From Gemmobacter aquarius (GTDB lineage: Bacteria; Pseudomonadota; Alphaproteobacteria; Rhodobacterales; Rhodobacteraceae), in contig NZ_CP028918.1 in NCBI RefSeq assembly GCF_003060865.1, positions 1,724,001 through 1,788,000 on the forward strand: 64,000 bases of DNA. The letters are read 5' to 3'. Positions 57,513 through 64,000 of the stretch are shown here, piece after piece. The notes beneath the pieces were generated by a model, which was given only the letters and a program-made list of their open reading frames with translations, did no database searches and had not been told where the DNA came from. The translations under genes and the position numbers were made by a program. Position 1 is the first letter of the stretch. Each line of letters starts with the position of its first letter.

Positions 57513-58607
57513 CTAGCGGAACAGCACCAGCGCCCCCGCAGACCACCCCACCCGCGCCCGCGCCCCGATGTCCAGCACAGGCCGCCCAAAGACGTTACGC
57601 ATCGAAATACGCACCGCAGTTTCCGTCCCGTCGATCCGCACATCGTAATAGGTCATGTCGCCGAAATAGACGACCTCTTCGATTGTGCCGGCAGTCTCGC
57701 GGTCGCTTGGCGCCGATCCGTCGAACAGGATCGTCAGCGTCTCGGGGCGGAAGCCGACCGTGGCCCCCTCGTTCGTCTTGCCACCCATAACCTGCGACGG
57801 GGCAATCGCAAACCGGCCAAATCCCGCCGCGTCGATCTCGACACTCTCGCCCGTCTCGCCCACCACCTTGGCTGGCAGGAAATTCATCGTCCCGATGAAA
57901 TCTGCCACCTTGCGGCTGTTTGGCCGCCGATACAGCGTTTCCGGATCGGCAAGCTGTGCGATCTCGCCCTCGAACATCACAGCGATCCGGTCCGACATGA
58001 CCAAGGCTTCTTCCTGGTCATGCGTCACGAGGATAAAGGTGATCCCCACCTGCCGTTGCAGCTTGATCAGCTCCATCTGCATCTGTTCGCGCATCTTCTT
58101 GTCAAGCGCGCTCAGCGGCTCGTCCAGCAGCAGCACCTTCGGCTTCAGGATCAGCGCCCGCGCCAGCGCAACCCGCTGCCGCTGCCCGCCCGAAAGCGCA
58201 TGCGCCGCCCGCTTGCCATAGCCCTTCAGGCCGACCATCTCCAAAGCCTCGCCCACTGCCCGCGCCTTGTCGGCGGCGGAACGCGGGTCTTTGCGAAGAC
58301 CGAAGCCCACGTTTTCTTCCACGCTCAGATGCGGGAAGATAGCGTAGGACTGGAACACCATATTGGTCGGCCGCTTGTTGGCAGGCACCCCCGCCATGTC
58401 GCGCCCGTCCACCAGCACAGCGCCCGACGAAATCCCCTCGAACCCCGCAATCGTCCGCAGCAGCGTTGTCTTTCCACAGCCCGATGGCCCCAGCAGCGAA
58501 AAGAACTCGCCCGGCCGGATCGTGCCGGTGATCCCGCGCAAGGCGTGGTAATCGCCGTAATACTTATGCACATCCCTGAACTCGATCATGGCGTCTTTCG
58601 TGCTCAC
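57513..58607 (-). CDS. ABC transporter ATP-binding protein (PotA-like)
   Basis: A 364-residue ATPase. Walker A GPSGCGKT, signature LSGGQRQRVALARAL, Walker B VLLLDEPLSALD and the H-loop FILVTHDQEEAL are all present, followed by a TOBE_2 regulatory domain (about 285-364). This is the domain order of PotA/spermidine-putrescine-type transporters. Its start overlaps the stop of the second permease gene. It is the last gene of the permease-permease-ATPase operon on the minus strand. Confidence 0.92.
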   Translation of the reverse strand: MSTKDAMIEFRDVHKYYGDYHALRGITGTIRPGEFFSLLGPSGCGKTTLLRTIAGFEGISSGAVLVDGRDMAGVPANKRPTNMVFQSYAIFPHLSVEENVGFGLRKDPRSAADKARAVGEALEMVGLKGYGKRAAHALSGGQRQRVALARALILKPKVLLLDEPLSALDKKMREQMQMELIKLQRQVGITFILVTHDQEEALVMSDRIAVMFEGEIAQLADPETLYRRPNSRKVADFIGTMNFLPAKVVGETGESVEIDAAGFGRFAIAPSQVMGGKTNEGATVGFRPETLTILFDGSAPSDRETAGTIEEVVYFGDMTYYDVRIDGTETAVRISMRNVFGRPVLDIGARARVGWSAGALVLFR

Positions 58608-59410
58608 AGGAAGCCTCCGGTATCTTTACCGCCGGCTTTCGCGATGCCACGGCGGCGGAAATATTCTGCAATCGCAAGCAGGGTGATCGACAGGCAGACA
58701 AGGATGGTGCCAAGCGCCATGATCGCCGGCACCCGCGCCGGAAACCGGAACTGGCCAAAGATATAGGTCGACAGCACCGGCTCGTTCCCGCCAAGGAAAT
58801 AGGCCATGATGAACTCGTCAAGGCTGATGGTGAAACAGATCAGCGCCGACGAGATGATCCCCGGCATGACCAAGGGCAGGATGATCAGCCAGAACGTCGA
58901 AAGCGGCGTCTCGCCCTGATCCAGCGCAGCTTCTTCAAGCGACTGGTCAAGCGACTGGAATGCCGATGTCAGGATCGCCACGGCAAAGGGCGTGCAGAGC
59001 AGGACATGCCCCAGAATGATGGTAAAGATCGACAAAGGCACGCCGACAGCCAGCAGAACCACCAGCATCGACATGGCCACGATCATCTCGGGCAACACCA
59101 AGGGCAGCATGATCAACCCGATCGCCGCACCTTTGGCCGGAAACTTGAACCGCGTCGTCGCCCGCGCGGCAAACAGGCCAAGCACCGTGGAAAACACAGC
59201 AACGGATGTCGATATCACCAATGAATTCTTCGCCGCGTTCCACAGGTTCTGGTCGGCCCACATCACCGAAAACCAGTTCGTGGTAAAGCCCGACAAGGGA
59301 AAGGCGATGACCTTGCTGTCGTTGAAGGCGAACAGCGGCAGCAGGATGATCGGGGCGTAAAGGAACACCAGATAGGCAATTGTATAGCTGCGTAGCGCCG
59401 GAGCCTTCAT
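58604..59410 (-). CDS. ABC transporter permease (PotC-like)
   Basis: A 268-residue inner-membrane permease with about six helices. It starts MKAPALRSYTIAYLVFLYAP, and the cytoplasmic EAA-type loop is SLEEAALDQGETPLSTFWLI. The type matches PotC/PotI of polyamine and related organic-ion importers. It overlaps both neighbours by 4 bases (ATGA), so translation is coupled with the other permease and the ATPase. Confidence 0.9.
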   Translation of the reverse strand: MKAPALRSYTIAYLVFLYAPIILLPLFAFNDSKVIAFPLSGFTTNWFSVMWADQNLWNAAKNSLVISTSVAVFSTVLGLFAARATTRFKFPAKGAAIGLIMLPLVLPEMIVAMSMLVVLLAVGVPLSIFTIILGHVLLCTPFAVAILTSAFQSLDQSLEEAALDQGETPLSTFWLIILPLVMPGIISSALICFTISLDEFIMAYFLGGNEPVLSTYIFGQFRFPARVPAIMALGTILVCLSITLLAIAEYFRRRGIAKAGGKDTGGFL

Positions 59411-60279
59411 TTCGCCCCCCGCAGGAACCGCTTGTTCAGGAACAAAAAGACCAGACTGACCACTGCCACGATCAACATCGCCGTCATGGCAATCGCCGAT
59501 CCCATATGCCGGTCGTTCTGTTTCAGCATCGTCACCTCGATCATATTGGCGATCATCGGCAGCTTGCCGCCCCCGATCAGGTCAGGCGTCACATAATCGC
59601 CAACCGTCGGAATGAACACGATCAGCACCGCCGCGATCACACCTGCCATCGACAGCGGCAAGGTCACCCGCAGGAACGTCAGCCAGCGGCTTTCGCCCAG
59701 ATCCTGCCCCGCTTCCAGCAGCGAGCGGTCGATCTTTTCCAGACTGACGAAGATCGGCAGAATGGCAAAGGGCGCATAGGCATGGGCCAGGGTCAGGATC
59801 ATCGCCTGAACGTTGTAATTGATCGCCTGCAACGGCTCGTCGATGATCCCGATGCTCATCAGGCCCGAATTGATCACGCCGTTATAGCCAAGGATGACTT
59901 TCCACAGAAACACGCGGATCAGATAGCTGGTCCAGAATGGAATCGTGATCAAGAACAGCCAGAGCGACTTTTTGCTCGGATGCACGTGGAAGCTGACGAA
60001 ATAGGCCACCGGATAGGCCAGCAGCACCGTCACCACCGTCACCGAAAGCGAAACCGTCAGCGACCGGCCCATCAGCTTTTGGTAAATCGGCTTGGTCCAG
60101 ACTTCCCAGAAATTACCAAAGCTGAACCCGCCCGTCTCTTTCAACGTCAGCGCATAGAACAGCACTGCAAGCAAAGGTGCGGCAAGCAGCAGCACGGCAT
60201 AGATAAAGGTCGGGCTGATCAGCATCCAGCCGCTTGCGGCCTCGGATCGGCGTTCGGCGGCCCCATTGTTTTGCGCCAT
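59407..60279 (-). CDS. ABC transporter permease (PotB-like)
   Basis: A 290-residue permease, the first gene of the operon. From MAQNNGAAERRSEAASGWML it has about six helices with the EAA loop LLEAGQDLGESRWLTFLRVT. ATG at 60279 has aggggtagag directly upstream; a frame starting at 60348 is less likely. No periplasmic binding-protein gene lies next to it, unlike most Pot operons, so the substrate (polyamine, organic anion or similar) cannot be assigned from context. Confidence 0.9.
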   Translation of the reverse strand: MAQNNGAAERRSEAASGWMLISPTFIYAVLLLAAPLLAVLFYALTLKETGGFSFGNFWEVWTKPIYQKLMGRSLTVSLSVTVVTVLLAYPVAYFVSFHVHPSKKSLWLFLITIPFWTSYLIRVFLWKVILGYNGVINSGLMSIGIIDEPLQAINYNVQAMILTLAHAYAPFAILPIFVSLEKIDRSLLEAGQDLGESRWLTFLRVTLPLSMAGVIAAVLIVFIPTVGDYVTPDLIGGGKLPMIANMIEVTMLKQNDRHMGSAIAMTAMLIVAVVSLVFLFLNKRFLRGAK

Positions 60280-60416
60280 CTCTACCCCTGTCGACAGCCT
60301 GCCCGGCTTTGCGCCGCGTTTGATCAAATTAGACGCATCAGAACGCAAAGCGCAAGCCGCGTCACGACCCTGCGGTCAATAACCCTGCAACCGCCACAAA
60401 TTCAAGCAGTTCTGGC

Positions 60417-60674
60417 TCAGCCAGCGATGCGTTCGACAGCAATAGACCGCTTCTTAAGCTCGTCATAAAGCGTGGGCACGACGCGCACCGCTCCCACGGC
60501 GGCCCGCAACGCCTCGTTCAGACGCGCCTCGCTTGCCGGGCCGGATACCCGCCAGACCATGCGCCGCGCAACGCCGTCATCATAGATGATTTCGGTTGCC
60601 CCGCTGCGATTGGTCCGGATGCCAAGAAAATCCGCCCCGCCATGCGGGGCGTGAAAAAACGCCTGTTGTCCCAT
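60417..60674 (-). CDS. Small protein of unknown function
   Basis: An 85-residue protein I do not recognise: MGQQAFFHAPHGGADFLGIR, TNRSGATEIIYDDGVARRMV, then WRVSGPASEARLNEALRAAV and an end rich in Val, Lys and Arg. It has no signal peptide or membrane segment. A consensus -10 hexamer TATAAT lies 22 bases before the ATG. It lies between the ABC operon and mocR on the same strand but with gaps over 100 bases on both sides, so it is probably its own unit. Confidence 0.6.
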   Translation of the reverse strand: MGQQAFFHAPHGGADFLGIRTNRSGATEIIYDDGVARRMVWRVSGPASEARLNEALRAAVGAVRVVPTLYDELKKRSIAVERIAG

Positions 60675-60695
60675 GTTAGGGTCTTTCTGCTCGTT

Positions 60696-60701
60696 ATTAT
60701 A
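60696..60701 (-). promoter_or_regulatory. Candidate -10 hexamer
   Basis: TATAAT on the minus strand, 22 bases upstream of the ATG at 60674. It is a perfect -10 sequence in otherwise GC-rich DNA; no clear -35 is seen at 17 bases. Confidence 0.4.
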
Positions 60702-60791
60702 TGCAAAAGACTCTGCCAAACCCGCCTTTCGGTCAAGTCACAGCTACGGGATAAAGATGAACAAGCGACCAATGCGCCACATAAAATCCGA

Positions 60792-62186
60792 TCAAACCGC
60801 CGGATCATAGGGCGGCCGCGCCAAAAGGCCCGCCAGCGTCGCCATGGCGCGGCCAAATTCGTCGGGGCTGATATTGCCGGCAAAGGCGATCCGCACCGCA
60901 TGGGGCGCACGCCCGTGGCTCAGCGCGTATTCATCGGCCGACCGCACGAGCACCCCGGCCGCTTCCGCCTCGCGCACAAATGTCGACCCTCGCCACCCCT
61001 GCGGCAGGCGCAGAAAGGCAAAGCGCAGACCCGGTTGCCATGTCAGATCATAGCGCCCGAGAGCTGCTACCACCGTTTCGACCTTCACCGCCAATTCTTC
61101 TGCCACCCGCGCGCGGATCTGCGCCGCAGCCCCGCTTTCGAACAGCGCAAGGCAGATGTCCGACACCGGCTTTGCCAGCGCGAAATAGGCATGTTGCACC
61201 GTGATCCGCCCCGTCTCGCCCATGCCCGCAGGGCAGACCACATAGCCGAAACGCAAGGCCGCACTCACCGTCTTTGAAAGGCTGCCTACGTGCCACACCC
61301 GTTCCGGCGCCAGCGCGCGCAGCGTCGGCCAATCCGATTCCGACAGGCTGTAGCAATCGTCCTCGATCACCTGCAAATTGAAATGCCGCGCCAGCGCCAC
61401 GATCTTCTCGCGCCGCTCGACCGACATCCGCACCCCCGTCGGGTTCTGTGCTTCGGGAGTCACGCACAGCACCTGCGCCCCGTGGCGACGACAGGCAGCC
61501 TCGAGCGCCTCGGGGATCATGCCCTCGGCATCGGTTTCCACCCCCACCACATCGGCCCGCGCCAGCCGTGCGGCATGGCGAAAACCGGGATAGGCCAACT
61601 CCTCGGTCAGCACGACCGGGCGGTCCCCGCGCAGACAGCACAGCAAGATCAGGCTGATCGCATTCTGCCCGCCCGCCGTCAGCGCAATGTCATCCGGCCC
61701 GAACGCGCCGAGCATCCGGTCCGACAGCCAGTCGCAAACCGCCGTGCGTAACGGCTGCTCGGCCCGCTGCGTGGTGTAATCCACCCAATCCGGCCCCACC
61801 TTGCCCGCCAGATCGCGCAGCACCGCCGCAATCGCCGCCTCTTGCCCCACCTCGGGCAGGCGCGGGGCGCGCAGGTCGATCCGCCCGCCATTCTCGCGCT
61901 CGATGACCAAAGGCTGCGTCGGACCGAGCCGTGGTTCGCGGGCGGCCACAAAGGTGCCCCGCCCCACTGTCGCCGCCAAAAGCCCCTCTTGCGTTGCCAG
62001 CGCATAGGCCCGGCTCACCGTGCCCGGCGTCACCCCGAGCGACCATGCCAGATCGCGCACCGTCGGAAGCTGCACCCCCTCGGCCATCGCGCCTGACCGG
62101 ATCGCCTCGCGCAGCGCCCTGCTAAGGGCGAGGTATTTCGGGCCGGGATATTGTGCCAGATCCGGCTTCCAAATTGTCTCTGTCAC
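60792..62186 (-). CDS. MocR-type GntR regulator with aminotransferase domain
   Basis: A 464-residue fusion. The N-terminal GntR winged helix includes LREAIRSGAMAEGVQLPTVR and LGVTPGTVSRAYALATQEGL. The class I aminotransferase-like domain contains TAGGQNAISLILLC, TPEAQNPTGVRMS and the PLP-binding Lys in GSLSKTVSAALRFGYVV. It regulates in response to PLP or amino compounds, like PdxR, GabR and TauR. GTG at 62186 is preferred, because the TTG at 62210 lies inside the putative operator. The DUF1127 gene is divergent from it. Confidence 0.88.
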   Translation of the reverse strand: MTETIWKPDLAQYPGPKYLALSRALREAIRSGAMAEGVQLPTVRDLAWSLGVTPGTVSRAYALATQEGLLAATVGRGTFVAAREPRLGPTQPLVIERENGGRIDLRAPRLPEVGQEAAIAAVLRDLAGKVGPDWVDYTTQRAEQPLRTAVCDWLSDRMLGAFGPDDIALTAGGQNAISLILLCCLRGDRPVVLTEELAYPGFRHAARLARADVVGVETDAEGMIPEALEAACRRHGAQVLCVTPEAQNPTGVRMSVERREKIVALARHFNLQVIEDDCYSLSESDWPTLRALAPERVWHVGSLSKTVSAALRFGYVVCPAGMGETGRITVQHAYFALAKPVSDICLALFESGAAAQIRARVAEELAVKVETVVAALGRYDLTWQPGLRFAFLRLPQGWRGSTFVREAEAAGVLVRSADEYALSHGRAPHAVRIAFAGNISPDEFGRAMATLAGLLARPPYDPAV

Positions 62187-62203
62187 AATGTTCCCATGGC
62201 GCT

Positions 62204-62253
62204 GATACAAAATTTATTGTATCTATAAACTGCGTAAACACAAGCATTGTATC
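62204..62253. promoter_or_regulatory. Putative MocR operator with TTGTATC repeats
   Basis: GATACAA (62204-62210), aattta, TTGTATC (62217-62223) form a perfect inverted repeat. A second TTGTATC lies at 62247-62253, exactly 30 bases, about three helical turns, after the previous one. MocR regulators such as GabR bind widely spaced direct repeats. It lies in the gap between mocR and the divergent DUF1127 gene, just upstream of both. Confidence 0.6.
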
Positions 62254-62271
62254 AACACAAAAGGAAAGATC

Positions 62272-62484
62272 ATGTCTCCGCGGCTCCACGCCTTGCACCT
62301 GCCCGCCAGCCTGCCGCCGCTTTCGCGGATGCTGGTGTCCGTGGCTCTGGTTCTTGCAAACTGGGAGGACCGCCGCCGCACTCGTACATCACTGGCGCGG
62401 CTCGATGATCACCTGCTTCAGGATATCGGCCTTGGCGCAGACAGCGCGGCCAGCGAATTCGCCAAACCCTTTTGGCGCGACTGA
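62272..62484 (+). CDS. Small DUF1127 protein
   Basis: A 70-residue protein whose C-terminal half ANWEDRRRTRTSLARLDDHL then LQDIGLGADSAA matches the DUF1127 (YjiS-like) domain: an Arg-rich helix, then L..L.d..L.DiGl. These proteins bind RNA or other partners and affect phosphate, carbon or stress responses in alphaproteobacteria. The start ATG has aaaggaaag 4 bases upstream. It is divergent from mocR and is followed by a strong terminator, so it is a single-gene transcript probably under MocR control. Confidence 0.88.
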   Translation: MSPRLHALHLPASLPPLSRMLVSVALVLANWEDRRRTRTSLARLDDHLLQDIGLGADSAASEFAKPFWRD

Positions 62485-62510
62485 TCCGGCAACGGACCCC
62501 TGACTGGACG

Positions 62511-62537
62511 GGCCGGGGTTTCCCCGGCCCCTTTTTT
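62511..62537 (+). terminator. Terminator of the DUF1127 gene
   Basis: ggccgggg, loop ttt, ccccggcc, then cc and a run of seven T, ending directly at the kdsA stop codon on the other strand. A strong rho-independent terminator for the plus strand. Confidence 0.92.
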
Positions 62538-63368
62538 TCACACCCGCAGCGGGTTTGCCTTGGCCAGACGGTCAAAATCCATCAGGCTGGCGACCAAGCC
62601 CGCCATTTCGGCCAGCGGTATCATGTTCGGCCCGTCGCTTGGCGCGGTATCGGGCGCTTCATGCGTTTCGATGAACACGCCCGCAATGCCGATCGCCACC
62701 GCACAGCGTGCCATGACCGGCGCGAATTCGCGCTGCCCGCCCGATGAATTGCCCTGACCTCCCGGTTGCTGCACCGAATGGGTCGCATCCATGATGACCG
62801 GGTAGCCGGTTTTCGCCATGGTCGGCAAAGACCGCATGTCGGCGACCAGCGTGTTATACCCGAAACTCGCGCCCCGCTCGGTCAGCAAGATCCGTTCGTT
62901 GCCGGTCGAAGCGACCTTTTCAGCCACATTCGCCATATCCCAGGGCGCCAGAAACTGCCCCTTCTTGATATTGACCACCGCTCCCGTCTCGCCAGCCGCG
63001 ATCAAAAGGTCGGTCTGGCGGCACAGGAACGCCGGGATCTGGATGATATCCACCACCCCCGCCGCAGCCCGCGCCTGCTCGGCGTCGTGAATGTCGGTCA
63101 AGACCGGCATCCCCATCGCCTTGATGGCTTCCAGAACCCGAAGCCCGGCCTCCATCCCCAGCCCGCGCCGCCCCTTCAGGCTGGTGCGGTTCGCCTTGTC
63201 GTAGCTGGCCTTGAACACATATTGCGCGCCCGCCTTGGCACAGGCCTCGGCCATTGTGCCTGCGATCATCTGGGCATGGTCCAGACTTTCCAGCTGGCAA
63301 GGCCCCGCAATCACCAGAAGCGGGCTGTCATTGCTGACCGACAGCCCACCGATCTTAACCGTCTTCAT
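62538..63368 (-). CDS. kdsA: 3-deoxy-8-phosphooctulonate synthase
   Basis: A 276-residue enzyme condensing PEP and arabinose 5-phosphate into Kdo8P, for lipopolysaccharide and some capsules. It has LLVIAGPCQLESLDHAQMIA near the N-terminus, YVFKASYDKANRTSLKGRRG and the late GQFLAPWDMANVAEKVAS, standard for KdsA. ATG at 63368 has aggaag 5 bases upstream; a GTG lies 3 bases earlier. It lies just downstream of a capsule-export type gene on the same strand, which suggests that the Kdo here serves capsule or envelope glycan synthesis. Confidence 0.96.
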   Translation of the reverse strand: MKTVKIGGLSVSNDSPLLVIAGPCQLESLDHAQMIAGTMAEACAKAGAQYVFKASYDKANRTSLKGRRGLGMEAGLRVLEAIKAMGMPVLTDIHDAEQARAAAGVVDIIQIPAFLCRQTDLLIAAGETGAVVNIKKGQFLAPWDMANVAEKVASTGNERILLTERGASFGYNTLVADMRSLPTMAKTGYPVIMDATHSVQQPGGQGNSSGGQREFAPVMARCAVAIGIAGVFIETHEAPDTAPSDGPNMIPLAEMAGLVASLMDFDRLAKANPLRV

Positions 63369-63378
63369 CACGTCTTCC

Positions 63379-64000
63379 TCAGGCCGAGACCTGCTCCCGC
63401 AGGATTGCGGCGGTCATCGAGATCATCAGGTATATACCGGCAAAAATCAGCAGCGCCACCAGCGTGTTCTCGAAGGCCCTCGGATAGGCGGCCTCGTCGG
63501 GTGCCACGGGTGCCACCGAAAGCGAGATATACCGCGCCTGCCGGTTGGCCTCGATCCGCGCAAGCTCCATCGTCTCGAGCGCCTTTGCCAGCATCACCTG
63601 CCGCGTCTGCGCGTCGGCTTCTGCGGTCGTCATCTCGCTCTTCATCCGGGCAAGCGACTGGCCGCCCGCATCGTTCTCGACCAGCTTGGCCCGCAGCAAA
63701 GCGATCTCGCTCTCCAGCGTGGCAATCCTCCGCTTGAGAGGTTCGAGCCGCGCCGGGTTCGGCGTCTTGTTCGATTCGATCTGCGCCAGCGACAGACGGT
63801 CCTGCGTCATCTGCCCTTCCAAGGAACCGATCTGGCTGGTGATCAGCGACACCTCGACATCCGATGACAGAACCTTGAAGCGCTCTTGCAGGTCGACCGC
63901 CCGCGTGCGGGCATCGAGCAAGGCCGTCTCGGCATCGTCGTAATTTTCGCGCGCGCCCTTCATCGTGTCTTCGCGCAGGCGCTGCGTCAGCTTGTCGACC
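63379..64000 (-). CDS. Capsule/polysaccharide export inner-membrane protein (KpsE-like), 3' part only
   Basis: The gene runs off the right edge of the window. About 207 C-terminal residues are visible: a long coiled coil (QERFKVLSSDVEVSLITSQI, LKRRIATLESEIALLRAKLV, MTTAEADAQTRQVMLAKALE), then RQARYISLSVAPVAPDEAAY and a C-terminal membrane helix (ENTLVALLIFAGIYLMISMT). This is the layout of polysaccharide co-polymerase proteins of the KpsE/CtrB type used for ABC-dependent capsule export. It stops 10 bases before kdsA on the same strand. Confidence 0.8.
   Translation of the reverse strand, partial: VDKLTQRLREDTMKGARENYDDAETALLDARTRAVDLQERFKVLSSDVEVSLITSQIGSLEGQMTQDRLSLAQIESNKTPNPARLEPLKRRIATLESEIALLRAKLVENDAGGQSLARMKSEMTTAEADAQTRQVMLAKALETMELARIEANRQARYISLSVAPVAPDEAAYPRAFENTLVALLIFAGIYLMISMTAAILREQVSA

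Overview
This is high-GC alphaproteobacterial chromosome, almost certainly from the order Rhodobacterales (Rhodobacter/Roseobacter group). The main evidence is the gene order dusB(nifR3)-ntrB-ntrC-ntrY-ntrX-trkA-trkH-hfq-hflX, a cckA gene beside recA, an ispDF fusion, an NtrC without the sigma-54 contact motif, and a LexA box of the GTTC-N7-GTTC type. The content is mostly housekeeping. I see no tRNA, rRNA, CRISPR array, insertion sequence, integrase or phage gene. No gene-free gap exceeds about 260 bases.

Layout. 1-9.1 kb: end of an HD-domain hydrolase, icd, typA, a LysR regulator, DUF1330-alaS, recA. 9.2-14.5 kb: a sulfotransferase-like gene, cckA, an rsmB-like/SDR pair, a DUF2934-like/BON divergent pair. 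14.5-21.8 kb: guaB, a glutamine amidotransferase, a GarR-type dehydrogenase, a penicillin acylase with a broken frame, a GNAT enzyme, a qorB/HxlR divergent pair. 22.1-34.1 kb: the long minus-strand nitrogen/potassium/RNA block, hflX to dusB. 34.3-38.8 kb: ispDF-pgpA-cinA, ratA, hpt with a 55-residue membrane protein, a diheme cytochrome c. 38.9-44.3 kb: two paralogous outer-membrane proteins, lipA, a LysE exporter, DUF6456 and DUF6477 genes. 44.3-51.7 kb: an mttB-like methyltransferase, guaA, a nitroreductase, an alcohol dehydrogenase-MFS-SDR operon. 51.9-57.4 kb: a FadL-type protein, a P-loop protein, metA, an alpha/beta hydrolase, ppk2, a tetR with a broken frame. 57.5-64 kb: a Pot-type ABC transporter without a binding protein, a MocR regulator divergent from a DUF1127 gene, kdsA, and the end of a capsule-export protein.

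Regulation visible in the DNA. An exact TTAA-N7-TTAA CtrA-type box lies upstream of cckA. A LexA box lies upstream of recA. A TGCAC-N7-GTGCA NtrC-type box lies upstream of dusB-ntrBC. A TTGTATC repeat array lies between mocR and the DUF1127 gene.

The most unusual structure is a set of intergenic four-hairpin clusters (378-488, 36431-36539, 57414-57511, with a degenerate relative at 47728-47832). In each regular cluster the stems differ, but every hairpin has a 7-base loop. The first two loops carry one sequence and the last two carry its reverse complement, so the loops could pair with each other. Stem changes between clusters are compensatory, and most clusters sit between convergent genes.

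Caution. Four reading frames (sulfotransferase-like, penicillin acylase, tetR, 3' end of ntrY) would each be repaired by adding one base to a run of C on the plus strand. That pattern looks more like a systematic sequencing error than four real mutations.
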